Below are positions 1 through 7,697 of a stretch of 18,895 nt of DNA, piece after piece. How positions within the stretch are numbered: the first letter of the stretch is position 1; every line of letters starts with the position of its first letter. Below the pieces are notes generated by a model. The model did not search any database, had not been told where the DNA came from, and was given only the letters and a program-made list of their open reading frames with translations. Both the position numbers and the translations under genes were made by a program. The stretch comes from an uncultured Lachnospiraceae bacterium (GTDB lineage Bacteria; Bacillota; Clostridia; Lachnospirales; Lachnospiraceae). Where the stretch lies: assembly GCA_947591115.1 (NCBI GenBank), contig CANQCX010000010.1, forward strand, positions 1 through 18,895. Direction: 5' to 3'.

Positions 1-501
1 GTCTGCAGCGGGGACGCCGGAATCTACGGACTGGCTTCTTTGATGTATACGCTTTTGCCGCAGTATCCGGACTGCAGTCTTTCGGTAGTGGCAGGAGTGA
101 CCGCGGCAAGCAGCGGCGCCGCGCTGCTGGGTGCGCCCCTCAATCATGATTTTTGCGTGATTAGTTTAAGCGATCTGCTGACTTCGTGGGAACAGATCGA
201 AAAAAGGCTGAGGGCGGCGGCGGAAGGCGATTTTGCGATTGCGCTTTACAATCCCTCCAGCCGGAAACGTGCGGATTATTTAAAACGCGCGTGTACGATT
301 CTGTTGGAGGCCGGCGTAGAAAAAGAGCGTGCCTGCGGTTATGTGGAAAACATCGGAAGAGCCGGAACGAAAACGCATACCTGTACGCTGGAGGAGCTGG
401 CGGATACGCCGGTCAATATGTTTACTACGGTTTTTATCGGAAATTCGACGACGGTAAGAGCCGGAGAAATCCTGATTACGAAAAGAGGTTATTTGATATG
501 A
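1..501 (+). CDS. cbiH: Cobalt-precorrin-3B C17-methyltransferase, 5'-truncated
   Basis: This is the C-terminal ~166 codons of a CbiH/CobJ enzyme, open from base 1 in frame 1; the N-terminal third lies outside the window (family members are about 240 residues). The family transfers a methyl group from S-adenosylmethionine to C17 of the corrin precursor and drives ring contraction in the cytoplasm. Visible landmarks are SGDAGIYGLAS at the left edge, the GVTAASSGAALLGAPLNHDF block and ALYNPSSRKR, all typical of this tetrapyrrole methylase subgroup. The stop (499-501) overlaps the ATG of the next gene (498-500) as ATGA, so translation is probably coupled. Association with CbiJ, CbiE/T and CbiA fits the anaerobic (cobalt-early) route rather than the oxygen-dependent one; that route assignment is inferred. 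Confidence 0.93.
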   Translation, partial: VCSGDAGIYGLASLMYTLLPQYPDCSLSVVAGVTAASSGAALLGAPLNHDFCVISLSDLLTSWEQIEKRLRAAAEGDFAIALYNPSSRKRADYLKRACTILLEAGVEKERACGYVENIGRAGTKTHTCTLEELADTPVNMFTTVFIGNSTTVRAGEILITKRGYLI

Positions 502-2543
502 AGCCGGTGCTGATCTATTCCGGAACGACGGAAGGAAAGCAATTATCCGAGTGCCTGTCCCTCGCAGGAATCCCCTGTACGGTCTGCGTGGCGACGGAAT
601 ACGGCGAAACGGTTATGCCAAAACAGGATGCGGTCACCGTACATACGGGCAGAATGACGGCGGAGGAGATGCAGAGCTTTTTAAACGAGGGCGGATTTGC
701 GGCGGTCGTAGATGCGACGCATCCGTTTGCGGTAGAGGTATCGGAAAATATCCAAAAAAGCTTAAAAGGCGCTTCCCTGCCTTATTTCCGTCTGCGCCGC
801 GACTGCAGTCACGAAACGCCGCAAGGACGGGAGCGCTGGTTTTCGTCTGCAAAGGAGTGCGCGGCGGCATTAAAAGAAGTCAAGGGAAACATTCTTCTGA
901 CAACGGGGAGCAAGGAGCTTTTTCTTTACGCCCAAGACGACGAGGTTAAAAAGCGTCTGTATGTGCGCGTGCTTCCGAGTGCGGAAAGCATCCGCGCCTG
1001 TGAAGAACAAAAAATCACAGGAAAGCAGATTATCGCGCTGCAAGGGCCTTTTTCAGAAGAATTAAATCGTGCTATAATAAAACAATACGACATATCCTGC
1101 ATCGTTACCAAAGAAAGCGGAGCGGCGGGAGGCTTTCCGGAAAAGCGCAAAGCGGCGGAGGCGCTGGGAATTGCCTGTTATATTATCGGCAGTCCCCAAG
1201 AAACGGGACTGTCGTTTTCGGAGGTACTCAAAGAACTGGAAATCCTGACGCAGACAGCGATTCCGAAGACCGCCGGACTTTGTGTTACGCTGGCGGGAAT
1301 CGGCATGGGTGCGCCGGAAACCGTAACGCAGGAGGTAAAGGAGGCGCTGGAACGCGCGGATGCGGTATTTGGCTCCAAACGGGCGTTAGAAGCCGCCAAA
1401 GCCGCGGTTCCGGCGGTAAGTGCGAAGCCGCTGGATTGCTGCTACCGCGCCGAAGATATCCTTCCCAAGCTGGAACATCCGGAAGTGTTCCAAAAATGGG
1501 GCGGCGCGGTGCAGGTGGTCGTGGTATTCTCCGGCGATACCGGATTTTACAGCGGCTGCCGGAAGCTGCGGCAGGAGCTTTTCGATGCCGGAATCCAAAA
1601 TGTGCGCATCCTGTCGGGGATTTCCTGCGTATCGTACCTATCGGCGGCGGCAGGAATCTCGTGGGAGGATGCCGAAATCTTCAGCATTCATGGAAGGCAG
1701 GAGGATTTGTGCATCAAAAACCGGCTGCTGGAAGCCGTCCGCAGCCGAGGAAAAGTGTTTGTGCTGGTTTCCGGCGCCTCGGATGTGCAGGAAATCGGAA
1801 AACTGCTGGAGGAGAACGGCTGCGGAAACTGCAAGGTCATTCTGGGACATCAGTTGTCCTATTCCGAAGAGCAGGTTCGGGAATATACGCCGTTGGAATG
1901 CCAAAACTGCACCGAGGAGGGACTTTACGTCTGTCTGATCTTAAACTTTGAACAAAAGGAGCGTCCCCTGACGCATGGCAGACGCGACGGCGATTTTCTG
2001 CGCGGACAGGTTCCGATGACGAAAGAAGAGGTGCGTACGATCGCAATCAGCAAACTCCGCCTGAATCGTCAGGGAGTCGTTTACGATATCGGAAGCGGCA
2101 CCGGCTCCGTTGCGGCTGAAATTGCGGAAAGGAGCAGCAGTCTTTCGGTTTATGCCATAGAAGGAAAGCCGGAGGCGGCGGCTTTGATACGGGAAAACTG
2201 CCGGAAATTTGGTCTGTACAATGTAACGGTCGTCAACCAAGCGGCGCCGGAGGCGCTGGCGGCGCTGCCGGAACCGACGCATGTGTTTATCGGCGGAAGC
2301 GGAGGGAAGCTCAAAGAGATTTTGTCCGCGCTCTGCGGACGGGGAGCCGGCATCCGCGTGGTGCTGACGGCGGTTACGCTGGAAACCATAGGGGAGGTTT
2401 CTGCGATTCTCAAAGAACTGCCCGTTTCCGATGAGGAAATCGTGCAGCTTCAGGTCAGCCGCTCACTGATCGCAGGCCGTTACCACCGGATGCAGGCGGA
2501 AAATCCGATCTGGGTGGTTTCTTTTACTGTGGAGGAAGAATAA
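498..2543 (+). CDS. Trifunctional CbiJ-CbiE-CbiT fusion (precorrin-6A reductase / precorrin-6Y methyltransferase-decarboxylase)
   Basis: A 681-residue protein joining three corrin enzymes. Residues 1-250 are CbiJ/CobK (cobalt-precorrin-6A reductase, NAD(P)H-dependent): YSGTTEGKQL near the N-terminus, VVDATHPFAVE, TTGSKEL, YVRVLPS and GGFPEKRKAAEALGI. From about residue 262 (LAGIGMGAPETVT) comes CbiE, the C5 methyltransferase, with FSGDTGFYSG and LSGISCVSYL. From about residue 505 (MTKEEVRTIAISKL, then the SAM-binding VYDIGSGTGSVAAEIA) comes CbiT, the C15 methyltransferase/C12 decarboxylase. CbiE-CbiT fusion is the familiar CobL arrangement; adding CbiJ in front is less common. The ATG at 498 is chosen because it has AAGAGG upstream, forms an ATGA overlap with cbiH and begins the CbiJ fold exactly; longer in-frame extensions to 186 run inside cbiH. 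The stop TAA is directly followed by the ATG of cbiA. Confidence 0.93.
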   Translation: MKPVLIYSGTTEGKQLSECLSLAGIPCTVCVATEYGETVMPKQDAVTVHTGRMTAEEMQSFLNEGGFAAVVDATHPFAVEVSENIQKSLKGASLPYFRLRRDCSHETPQGRERWFSSAKECAAALKEVKGNILLTTGSKELFLYAQDDEVKKRLYVRVLPSAESIRACEEQKITGKQIIALQGPFSEELNRAIIKQYDISCIVTKESGAAGGFPEKRKAAEALGIACYIIGSPQETGLSFSEVLKELEILTQTAIPKTAGLCVTLAGIGMGAPETVTQEVKEALERADAVFGSKRALEAAKAAVPAVSAKPLDCCYRAEDILPKLEHPEVFQKWGGAVQVVVVFSGDTGFYSGCRKLRQELFDAGIQNVRILSGISCVSYLSAAAGISWEDAEIFSIHGRQEDLCIKNRLLEAVRSRGKVFVLVSGASDVQEIGKLLEENGCGNCKVILGHQLSYSEEQVREYTPLECQNCTEEGLYVCLILNFEQKERPLTHGRRDGDFLRGQVPMTKEEVRTIAISKLRLNRQGVVYDIGSGTGSVAAEIAERSSSLSVYAIEGKPEAAALIRENCRKFGLYNVTVVNQAAPEALAALPEPTHVFIGGSGGKLKEILSALCGRGAGIRVVLTAVTLETIGEVSAILKELPVSDEEIVQLQVSRSLIAGRYHRMQAENPIWVVSFTVEEE

Positions 2544-3944
2544 ATGCAAGCAAAAGGAGTTATGCTCGCCGCGCCCAAAAGCGGAAGCGGAAAAACGCTG
2601 ATCGCCTGCGCGCTGCTTCAGGTATGCCGGAACCGGAGGATTCCGGTAAATGCCTTTAAATGCGGGCCGGATTTTATCGATCCGATGTTTCACAAAAACG
2701 TCATTGGAGTTCCCTCGCACAATCTGGATCCGTTTTTTTCCGACGAAAAGCAGCTCAAACGCCTGTTTGACCGAAACCGCTCGGAAGCGGAAATCTCCGT
2801 TATAGAAGGCGTCATGGGACTGTATGACGGTTTGGGAGGAATCCAAAGGGAAGGCTCCTCCTATCAGGTGGCGCAGGCGCTGGATGTGCCGATCGTGCTG
2901 GTCGTGGATGCGCGCGGCATGGGATTTACCCTGATACCGGTATTGGAGGGACTTTTGCGCTTTGATACGCAAAAGAGGATTGCGGGCGTAATCTTAAACC
3001 GGATCGGAAAGCCGTTCTGCGATACGATTGCGCCGGTTATCGAAAAAGAACTGTCGCTTTCGGTATTCGGCTGCTTTCCCTATGAAAAAGAGCTGGCGTT
3101 TGACAGCCGCCATCTGGGGTTAAAGCTTCCGGCGGAAACGGAGGGACTGCGCGAAAAAATAAAAAAAGCAGCCTCGCTTTTGGAGCAGAACGTGGATTTG
3201 GAGCGGCTGTTTGCCCTTTTGGCAGAAACCGATCAAAAGACGAGTGCGTCCGCCGCGGCAAAAGAGCAGCAGAAACCGGAAACCAAAACCGAACCGGTGT
3301 GCCGGATTGCCGTTGCAAAGGATGAAGCGTTTCAGTTTTATTATGAGGAAAATCTGGATGCGCTGCGTGCTGCGGGCGCGGAATTGGTATTTTTTTCTCC
3401 GCTGCACGATGCGTCGCTGCCCGAGGGAACGGACGGCGTGCTGCTCGGAGGAGGTTATCCGGAGCTGTTTGCCGCGCAGCTATCCGCCAACCGCCCGATG
3501 CGCGAAGCGATCCGGCGTGCGATCGGGGAAGGGATGCCGTCCGTAGCGGAATGCGGCGGATTTTTGTATCTGCACGATACGCTGATCACGAAGGAGCAGG
3601 AAAGCTATCCGATGGCGGGCGTGATTCCGGCAGTGTGCAGCGATCAGGGAAAGCTGGTACGGTTCGGCTATGTCAATATTACGCAAAAGCGGGCGGGATT
3701 TTTCAAAGAAGCGAAAGCGCGCATCAAAGGGCACGAATTTCACTATTTTGACAGTACGCAGAACGGAAATAGCTGCGTTGCGCAAAAGCCGGTCGGCGAA
3801 AAACGCTGGGACTGCATCTGGTCGGGCGAAGATCACTGGTGGGGGTTTCCGCACCTGTATTACCCGTCCAATCCGCAGTTTGCGGCTTCCTTTGCAGAAT
3901 GCTGCAGAAACTACCGCGGAAAGAAAACCTCTCGGCAGCAATAG
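2544..3944 (+). CDS. cbiA: Cobyrinate a,c-diamide synthase
   Basis: A 466-residue full-length CbiA/CobB. It amidates the a and c side chains of cobyrinate using ATP and glutamine in the cytoplasm. The N-terminal dethiobiotin-synthetase-like domain has the P-loop AAPKSGSGKT (residues 9-18), FKCGPDFIDPMFH and VIEGVMGLYDG. The C-terminal class I glutamine amidotransferase-like domain starts around residue 250, with LLGGGYPELFA, the nucleophile Cys337 in AECGGFLYLH, the GHEFHY motif (396-401) and His437 in HLYYPSNPQF, the likely catalytic histidine. A lysine/glutamate/threonine-rich linker (about 230-250) separates the domains. The ATG follows the previous stop without a gap, so expression is probably coupled to the CbiJET fusion. 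Confidence 0.95.
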   Translation: MQAKGVMLAAPKSGSGKTLIACALLQVCRNRRIPVNAFKCGPDFIDPMFHKNVIGVPSHNLDPFFSDEKQLKRLFDRNRSEAEISVIEGVMGLYDGLGGIQREGSSYQVAQALDVPIVLVVDARGMGFTLIPVLEGLLRFDTQKRIAGVILNRIGKPFCDTIAPVIEKELSLSVFGCFPYEKELAFDSRHLGLKLPAETEGLREKIKKAASLLEQNVDLERLFALLAETDQKTSASAAAKEQQKPETKTEPVCRIAVAKDEAFQFYYEENLDALRAAGAELVFFSPLHDASLPEGTDGVLLGGGYPELFAAQLSANRPMREAIRRAIGEGMPSVAECGGFLYLHDTLITKEQESYPMAGVIPAVCSDQGKLVRFGYVNITQKRAGFFKEAKARIKGHEFHYFDSTQNGNSCVAQKPVGEKRWDCIWSGEDHWWGFPHLYYPSNPQFAASFAECCRNYRGKKTSRQQ

Positions 3945-3970
3945 AAATGTTTGGAAAGGACAGTGGGAAA

Positions 3971-4231
3971 ATGGAATATTCGCATCGTTTTTTTGAGAAT
4001 AGGGATTGCCGGTATTTTCCCTGTCATGACCGGAAAGGGGACTTTAACTGTCTGTTCTGCTACTGCCCTCTTTACCATCGGACGGATTGTCCGGGAATGC
4101 CGGAGTACAGGGAAAAAGACGGGAAACAGATTAAAATCTGTACGAATTGCGATTTTCCGCACAGACCGGAAAATTACGACCGGATCATGCGGATTCTTCG
4201 GGAAGATCTGCATTGTGCTTCCGATAAATAA
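3971..4231 (+). CDS. Small cysteine-rich, probably metal-binding protein of cobalamin clusters
   Basis: An 86-residue protein with nine cysteines at 13, 18, 27, 30, 32, 40, 57, 60 and 82, arranged as C-x4-C, CLFCYC, a lone Cys and CTNC. This spacing matches the 'cysteine-rich small domain' family (PF04071 as I recall it), a predicted metal-binding domain that occurs beside corrinoid genes and sometimes fused to CobD-type decarboxylases. No enzymatic role is established; metal binding and a cobalamin link are inferred. ATG 3971 is preferred over ATG 3947 because AAAGGA (3955-3960) sits at a workable distance, whereas 3947 has no Shine-Dalgarno. It begins 26 bases after cbiA. Its last ~15 codons overlap the 3' end of the convergent VTT gene by 47 bases. 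Confidence 0.8.
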   Translation: MEYSHRFFENRDCRYFPCHDRKGDFNCLFCYCPLYHRTDCPGMPEYREKDGKQIKICTNCDFPHRPENYDRIMRILREDLHCASDK

Positions 4232-4856
4232 GCGTGCCGATTACGTAAAAAATAAGGATCAGGACGATCAGAATACCGGCGATGCCATAGCGTCTGGTTC
4301 CAAGCGCGCTGCCGCTGAGCGCGGACAGCAGGATGGCAGGGGCACGTCCAACCAGATTGATGACGATCCATTTGGAAAGCTTCATATCCGTCATTCCGAC
4401 CAGATAGGAGATCAGATCCTTCGGCGTTCCGGGCAGCAGGAAAAACAAAAAAATGATCCCGTCCCGCTTGCGGGAGGATTTTAGGAATTTTACGGATTCG
4501 ATTTTTTCTTTGGAAACAAACAGCTCGACAAAACGCAGTCCGAACCGGCGGGTAAACAAAAAGGTAACAATGCTGCCCAAAGTCATGGCAAGATCGCAGA
4601 TCAGGGTTCCTTTGGCGACGCCGAACGCAAGACCTGCGCCTATTTCAAACGGGCCTCCCGGAATAATGGCAAGCATGACCTGAACCATATTCATGCCCAT
4701 AAAAGCAAGAACGCCCCACACGCCTTTCTCTTCGATCCAGACGCGGAACGCTTCCGGATCCGACATGAAATCCACCAGCGGACGGCCGACAAAATAAGTA
4801 AGAAAAGCTAAGAGTGCAAGGGCAAGGGCGGCAATTAAAAAACGGTATTTTTTCAT
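4185..4856 (-). CDS. VTT-domain (TVP38/TMEM64, DedA-like) membrane protein
   Basis: A 223-residue integral membrane protein. The N-terminus MKKYRFLIAALALALLAFL gives one membrane segment; further hydrophobic stretches are at about 46-66, 84-101, 133-142, 164-182 and 191-210. The core IIPGGPFEIGAGLAFG (64-79) and the re-entrant-type FLLPGTPKDLISYLVGM (139-155) are characteristic of the VTT/SNARE-associated Golgi protein family. Relatives have been linked to lipid scrambling or transport and to envelope stress; the substrate here cannot be read from sequence. The start is supported by AAAGGAG a few bases upstream on the minus strand. It runs convergent to the cobalamin operon and its stop lies inside the cysteine-rich gene. 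It lies 77 bases behind the FliD-like gene on the same strand, with its own candidate promoter. Confidence 0.88.
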   Translation of the reverse strand: MKKYRFLIAALALALLAFLTYFVGRPLVDFMSDPEAFRVWIEEKGVWGVLAFMGMNMVQVMLAIIPGGPFEIGAGLAFGVAKGTLICDLAMTLGSIVTFLFTRRFGLRFVELFVSKEKIESVKFLKSSRKRDGIIFLFFLLPGTPKDLISYLVGMTDMKLSKWIVINLVGRAPAILLSALSGSALGTRRYGIAGILIVLILIFYVIGTLIYRKHNADLPEESA

Positions 4857-4884
4857 GGGGTAACTCCTTTGTTTTTATAGACAG

Positions 4885-4893
4885 AGTGTACCA
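4885..4893 (-). promoter_or_regulatory. Candidate extended -10 promoter for the VTT gene
   Basis: Read on the minus strand, TGG-TACACT is an extended -10 element (TGn followed by a 5/6 match to TATAAT) about 28 bases upstream of the VTT start codon. No good -35 hexamer lies 16-18 bases further upstream, which is usual for extended -10 promoters. Motif match only. Confidence 0.35.
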
Positions 4894-4911
4894 CAGCCGT
4901 CGATAAAATAC

Positions 4912-4932
4912 ATCTTAAATATATCTTAAGAT
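4912..4932. terminator. Weak AT-rich inverted repeat after the FliD-like gene
   Basis: ATCTTAA (4912-4918) and TTAAGAT (4926-4932) are 7-base perfect inverted arms around a 7-base loop. They lie just past the stop of the FliD-like gene (minus strand) and are followed on that strand by GTATTTTAT. The stem has only one G-C pair, so it would be a poor terminator; it could equally be an operator or chance. Confidence 0.25.
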
Positions 4933-4933
4933 T

Positions 4934-5491
4934 TTACAGAGTAATGTTCAACTGCCTTCCGTTTCCGGTCAGATCGGCATAAAGCAGGTTATAGGTGCTG
5001 CGGTTTAAACGGCTGGAAATATGGGAGGATTTCTTCACAAAATCGCTTTCCTCGGAGAAAACTTTTTTTACCTTATCCATATCGGCTGCCTTTAAAAGAT
5101 TTTCATTGAGCGTCAGGGAGCCGTCTTTTTCTACGGTAATGCCGATGTCCTCCAGCTCGCCGCTGTATTTGTCGGAAAGTCCCTTTAGCTGCTTGGCGTA
5201 GTGCTTTAATTCCGCCTCCCCGCCAGACAGGGAAGAATCCAGCGTATTGTTATAGGTATCGACATACGCTTTGATCGTATTGTAGATCGTTTCGGAGTTA
5301 TCCTGATCGCTGTACGAATAGGAGCTCAGCTTTTTAGCAGCGTGCTTCAGAGCGCGGGAATCCTCATACGAAAGCTCCTCTTTGGAGTATTCCCTGCGGG
5401 AGGAGACTTTTGCGGCATTCCGATTCGCTTTATAAAAGTTGTTCATGAAAAATTCGGAAGTCAGCGTAACGCCGGTTGTATCGAATAGCAT
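4934..5491 (-). CDS. Orphan protein resembling the C-terminal part of FliD (flagellar cap)
   Basis: A 185-residue protein with no signal peptide or membrane segment. Residues 66-172 look like the FliD C-terminal region: YNTIKAYVDTYNNTL (70-84), then ELEDIGITVEKDGSLTLNENLL (112-133), KVKKVFSEESDFVKKSSHISSRL (140-162). This is the FliD pattern of a 'VxxYN' helix, 'L..iGI..dkdG.L.lde..L' and 'v..lF'. The N-terminal FliD domain and the variable D2-D3 insert are missing, so it cannot be a normal cap protein (usually well above 400 residues). The start at 5491 is set by AGGAGGT ideally spaced upstream; an ORF extension to 5554 has no ribosome site and a non-conserved look. Upstream lies a sigma-28-like -10 box. 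Function is unknown; the FliD resemblance is by eye. Confidence 0.75.
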   Translation of the reverse strand: MLFDTTGVTLTSEFFMNNFYKANRNAAKVSSRREYSKEELSYEDSRALKHAAKKLSSYSYSDQDNSETIYNTIKAYVDTYNNTLDSSLSGGEAELKHYAKQLKGLSDKYSGELEDIGITVEKDGSLTLNENLLKAADMDKVKKVFSEESDFVKKSSHISSRLNRSTYNLLYADLTGNGRQLNITL

Positions 5492-5542
5492 AATATACCT
5501 CCTGTATGCGCGTATTTTTGCAAACGATACTTCATATTCCTT

Positions 5543-5550
5543 ATATCGGC
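5543..5550 (-). promoter_or_regulatory. Sigma-28 (SigD/FliA)-like -10 box upstream of the FliD-like gene
   Basis: On the minus strand the octamer GCCGATAT matches the motility sigma factor -10 consensus (GCCGATAA / CCGATAT). It lies about 52 bases upstream of the FliD-like start. The -35 position does not show the expected TAAA (TATT or TTAT there instead), so the promoter call is weak, although the match makes sense for a FliD-related gene. Confidence 0.35.
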
Positions 5551-5593
5551 GCAAGCGGCGGAAAAAATAAGAGGAAAAGTAAAAACTTCTTCC

Positions 5594-5622
5594 TTTACTT
5601 CTTATACGAAAAGCAGTAAAAT
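5594..5622 (+). promoter_or_regulatory. Candidate SigA promoter for the aldose epimerase operon
   Basis: TTTACT (5594-5599) and TAAAAT (5617-5622) with a 17-base spacer form a reasonable housekeeping promoter ending 42 bases before the galM start. The -35 hexamer overlaps the right arm of a short inverted repeat, AAGTAAA (5577-5583) / TTTACTT (5594-5600), which could be an operator. Motif evidence only. Confidence 0.4.
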
Positions 5623-5664
5623 CAATAGATAATAGAATGTGGTTATTTAGGGAGGCATGAGATT

Positions 5665-6711
5665 ATGGAAAAGCGTTTTTTCGGAAAGACGAAAGAGGGG
5701 CGGGAAGCCTCTGTTTATTCTATTTCCAATGCAAACGGGATGGAAGTATGCGCATCGGACTACGGTGCAACCGTCGTATCCATTTTTATAAAAGATAAAG
5801 ACAAAAACCGCAGAGATGTGGTATTAGGGTATGACGACGTCACATATTATCAGAAATATGCGACCAGCTATTTTGGAGCTACGGTTGGAAGAAACTGCAA
5901 CCGGATCTCCAACGCCTGCGTTACCATTGACGGTACGGAGTACCGTTTGGAGGCCAATGACCATGAAAACAGCCTGCACAGCGGAAAGAACGGAATCGCG
6001 TTAAAGATCTGGGAGGTTGCCTCACAGGAGGACAACCGGATCACGTTCCGCTATGTCAGTCCGGATCTGTCGGAGGGTTTTCCGGGAAATATGACGGTTG
6101 AAGTGACCTATGAGGTAACGGAGGACAACAGTCTGGCGATTTCCTATCATGCGGTATCGGATAAAAAAACGGTCATCAATCTTACGAACCACTGTTATTT
6201 TAACCTGAACGGACACGACGGGGCGGGCGTGCTGGATCATGTGCTGCAGATCCATGCATCCCATTATACGCCGGTTGCCAGCGCCAAAGCGATTCCGACC
6301 GGAGAGATTGCCGATGTAGAAGGAACGCCGTTTGATTTCCGTACGGGAAAAAGAATCGGTCAGGATATTGAAGCGGAGCATGAGCAGCTGTCTTTTGGCG
6401 GCGGCTATGATCATAATTTTGCAGTCGATAAACAGGAAAAGGGCGTGGAAGAGGTTGCACGCGTCTATTCGCCGGAATCCGGAATCCGGCTGGAGGTTCT
6501 GTCCGACCGGATCGGCCTGCAGCTCTTTACGCCGAATTTCGGAAACGGACAGGAGGGCAAAAACGGCATAGTTTATCGCGGGCGCGGAGCGTTCTGTCTG
6601 GAAACGCAGTTTTTCCCGAATGCCGCGAACGAGCCGAATTTTGTATCGCCGGTCATTGATGCGGGCGTGCCGTTTGAGAGCCGGACGATCTATCGGTTTT
6701 CGGTAGAATAG
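5665..6711 (+). CDS. galM: Aldose 1-epimerase (mutarotase)
   Basis: A 348-residue, full-length galactose-mutarotase-family protein that interconverts alpha and beta anomers of hexoses in the cytoplasm. Conserved features are GATVGRNCNRIS near residue 72, His105 in NSLHSGKNG, the catalytic acid His176 in NLTNHCYFNLNGH, Asp249 in GGGYDHNF and the catalytic base Glu313 in FCLETQFFPNAANEPNF. The ATG at 5665 follows GGGAGG (5649-5655) at normal spacing; a nearby ATG at 5657 is in another frame. It is followed after 16 bases by a 2-hydroxyacid dehydrogenase, and both genes end at one terminator, so they are probably a two-gene operon. Sugar preference is not evident from the sequence. Confidence 0.93.
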   Translation: MEKRFFGKTKEGREASVYSISNANGMEVCASDYGATVVSIFIKDKDKNRRDVVLGYDDVTYYQKYATSYFGATVGRNCNRISNACVTIDGTEYRLEANDHENSLHSGKNGIALKIWEVASQEDNRITFRYVSPDLSEGFPGNMTVEVTYEVTEDNSLAISYHAVSDKKTVINLTNHCYFNLNGHDGAGVLDHVLQIHASHYTPVASAKAIPTGEIADVEGTPFDFRTGKRIGQDIEAEHEQLSFGGGYDHNFAVDKQEKGVEEVARVYSPESGIRLEVLSDRIGLQLFTPNFGNGQEGKNGIVYRGRGAFCLETQFFPNAANEPNFVSPVIDAGVPFESRTIYRFSVE

Positions 6712-6727
6712 GGAGAGCGTCGGGATC

Positions 6728-7672
6728 ATGAAAATTGTATTTCTGGATGCCGGAACGATCGGCGAAGACATTGACCTTTCCGGCTATAAAAGCCTCGGCG
6801 AAGTAGTGACTTATGGGTTTTCGACAAAGGAGCAGGCGAGAGAACGCACCAGAGATGCGGATATCATCATTTTAAACAAAGTAGAAATCGATGAGTATTC
6901 CGTCGGGGAGGCCGCTCATCTGAAGCTGGTGTGCGTGACGGCGACCGGAACGAACAATCTGGACAAGGAATATCTTGCCCAAAGAGGGATCGAGTGGAGA
7001 AACGTTGCCGGATATTCTACGGAATCCGTCGCCCAGCACACGTTTGCCATGCTGTTTTATCTGATGGAAAAGCTCAGCTACTATGATTCCTATGTAAAAT
7101 CGGGCGCATATGTCAATGATGTCATGTTCACACATTTTGCCAAAGTATTTCATGAATTAAACGGGAAAACATGGGGCATTATTGGATTAGGAAATATAGG
7201 CAGAAGAGTTGCGGACATAGCGAAAATGTTTGGCTGTAAGGTCATCTACTATTCTACATCCGGACAAAATACGCAGCCGGATTACCCCCGCGTTGATTTT
7301 CGCAGGCTGCTGGAGGAATCGGACGTGGTGTCGGTACATGCGCCGCTCAATGAGAAGACGCGCGGACTGATGGACCGGGATGCGTTTGCAGCAATGAAAA
7401 AGACAGCCATCTTTCTCAATCTTGGGCGAGGGGCGATCGTGGACGAACAGGCGCTCGCCGATGCACTGGAAACGGAAACAATTGCAGCGGCGGGACTGGA
7501 TGTGCTTTCGAAAGAACCTATGTGCGCGGATAATCCTCTGCGGGAATGCAAGGACAGCGGCCGGTTATTGATTACCCCGCATATCGCATGGGCAAGCGTA
7601 GAAGCGCGCACACGCCTGATGGAGATTATTCTGGGACAGATCAAAGAGTTTTTAAAAAACCGGTCGTTTTGA
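6728..7672 (+). CDS. D-2-hydroxyacid dehydrogenase (NAD-dependent)
   Basis: A 314-residue member of the D-isomer specific 2-hydroxyacid dehydrogenase family, which reduces 2-keto acids such as hydroxypyruvate, glyoxylate or pyruvate with NAD(P)H. The Rossmann motif is GLGNIG at 153-158. The catalytic trio is intact: Arg234 (NLGRGAIVDE), Glu263 (DVLSKEP) and His285 (TPHIAW). The substrate-binding segment TATGTNNLD and the YSTESVAQHTFAM helix are also present. The best guess is a glycerate dehydrogenase/hydroxypyruvate-reductase-like enzyme, but substrate cannot be fixed by eye. The start ATG at 6728 is preceded by GGGAGAG. The last codons form the left half of the terminator stem, so the stop codon lies inside the hairpin. 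Confidence 0.9.
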   Translation: MKIVFLDAGTIGEDIDLSGYKSLGEVVTYGFSTKEQARERTRDADIIILNKVEIDEYSVGEAAHLKLVCVTATGTNNLDKEYLAQRGIEWRNVAGYSTESVAQHTFAMLFYLMEKLSYYDSYVKSGAYVNDVMFTHFAKVFHELNGKTWGIIGLGNIGRRVADIAKMFGCKVIYYSTSGQNTQPDYPRVDFRRLLEESDVVSVHAPLNEKTRGLMDRDAFAAMKKTAIFLNLGRGAIVDEQALADALETETIAAAGLDVLSKEPMCADNPLRECKDSGRLLITPHIAWASVEARTRLMEIILGQIKEFLKNRSF

Positions 7673-7686
7673 CCGGTTTTATTTTT
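7656..7686 (+). terminator. Strong rho-independent terminator after the dehydrogenase
   Basis: AAAACCGGTC (7656-7665) and GACCGGTTTT (7671-7680) form a perfect 10-base-pair stem with loop GTTTT, followed by ATTTTT. The stop codon of the upstream gene (7670-7672) lies at the loop/right-arm junction. The next gene's Shine-Dalgarno starts immediately after the T-tract. Confidence 0.88.
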
Positions 7687-7697
7687 AGGAGAAACGC

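Noticed and set aside
6470..6490. Short CCGGAAT direct repeat in galM
   Set aside because: It covers only about two to three units within well-conserved coding sequence, and similar CCGGAA words are frequent throughout this genome segment.
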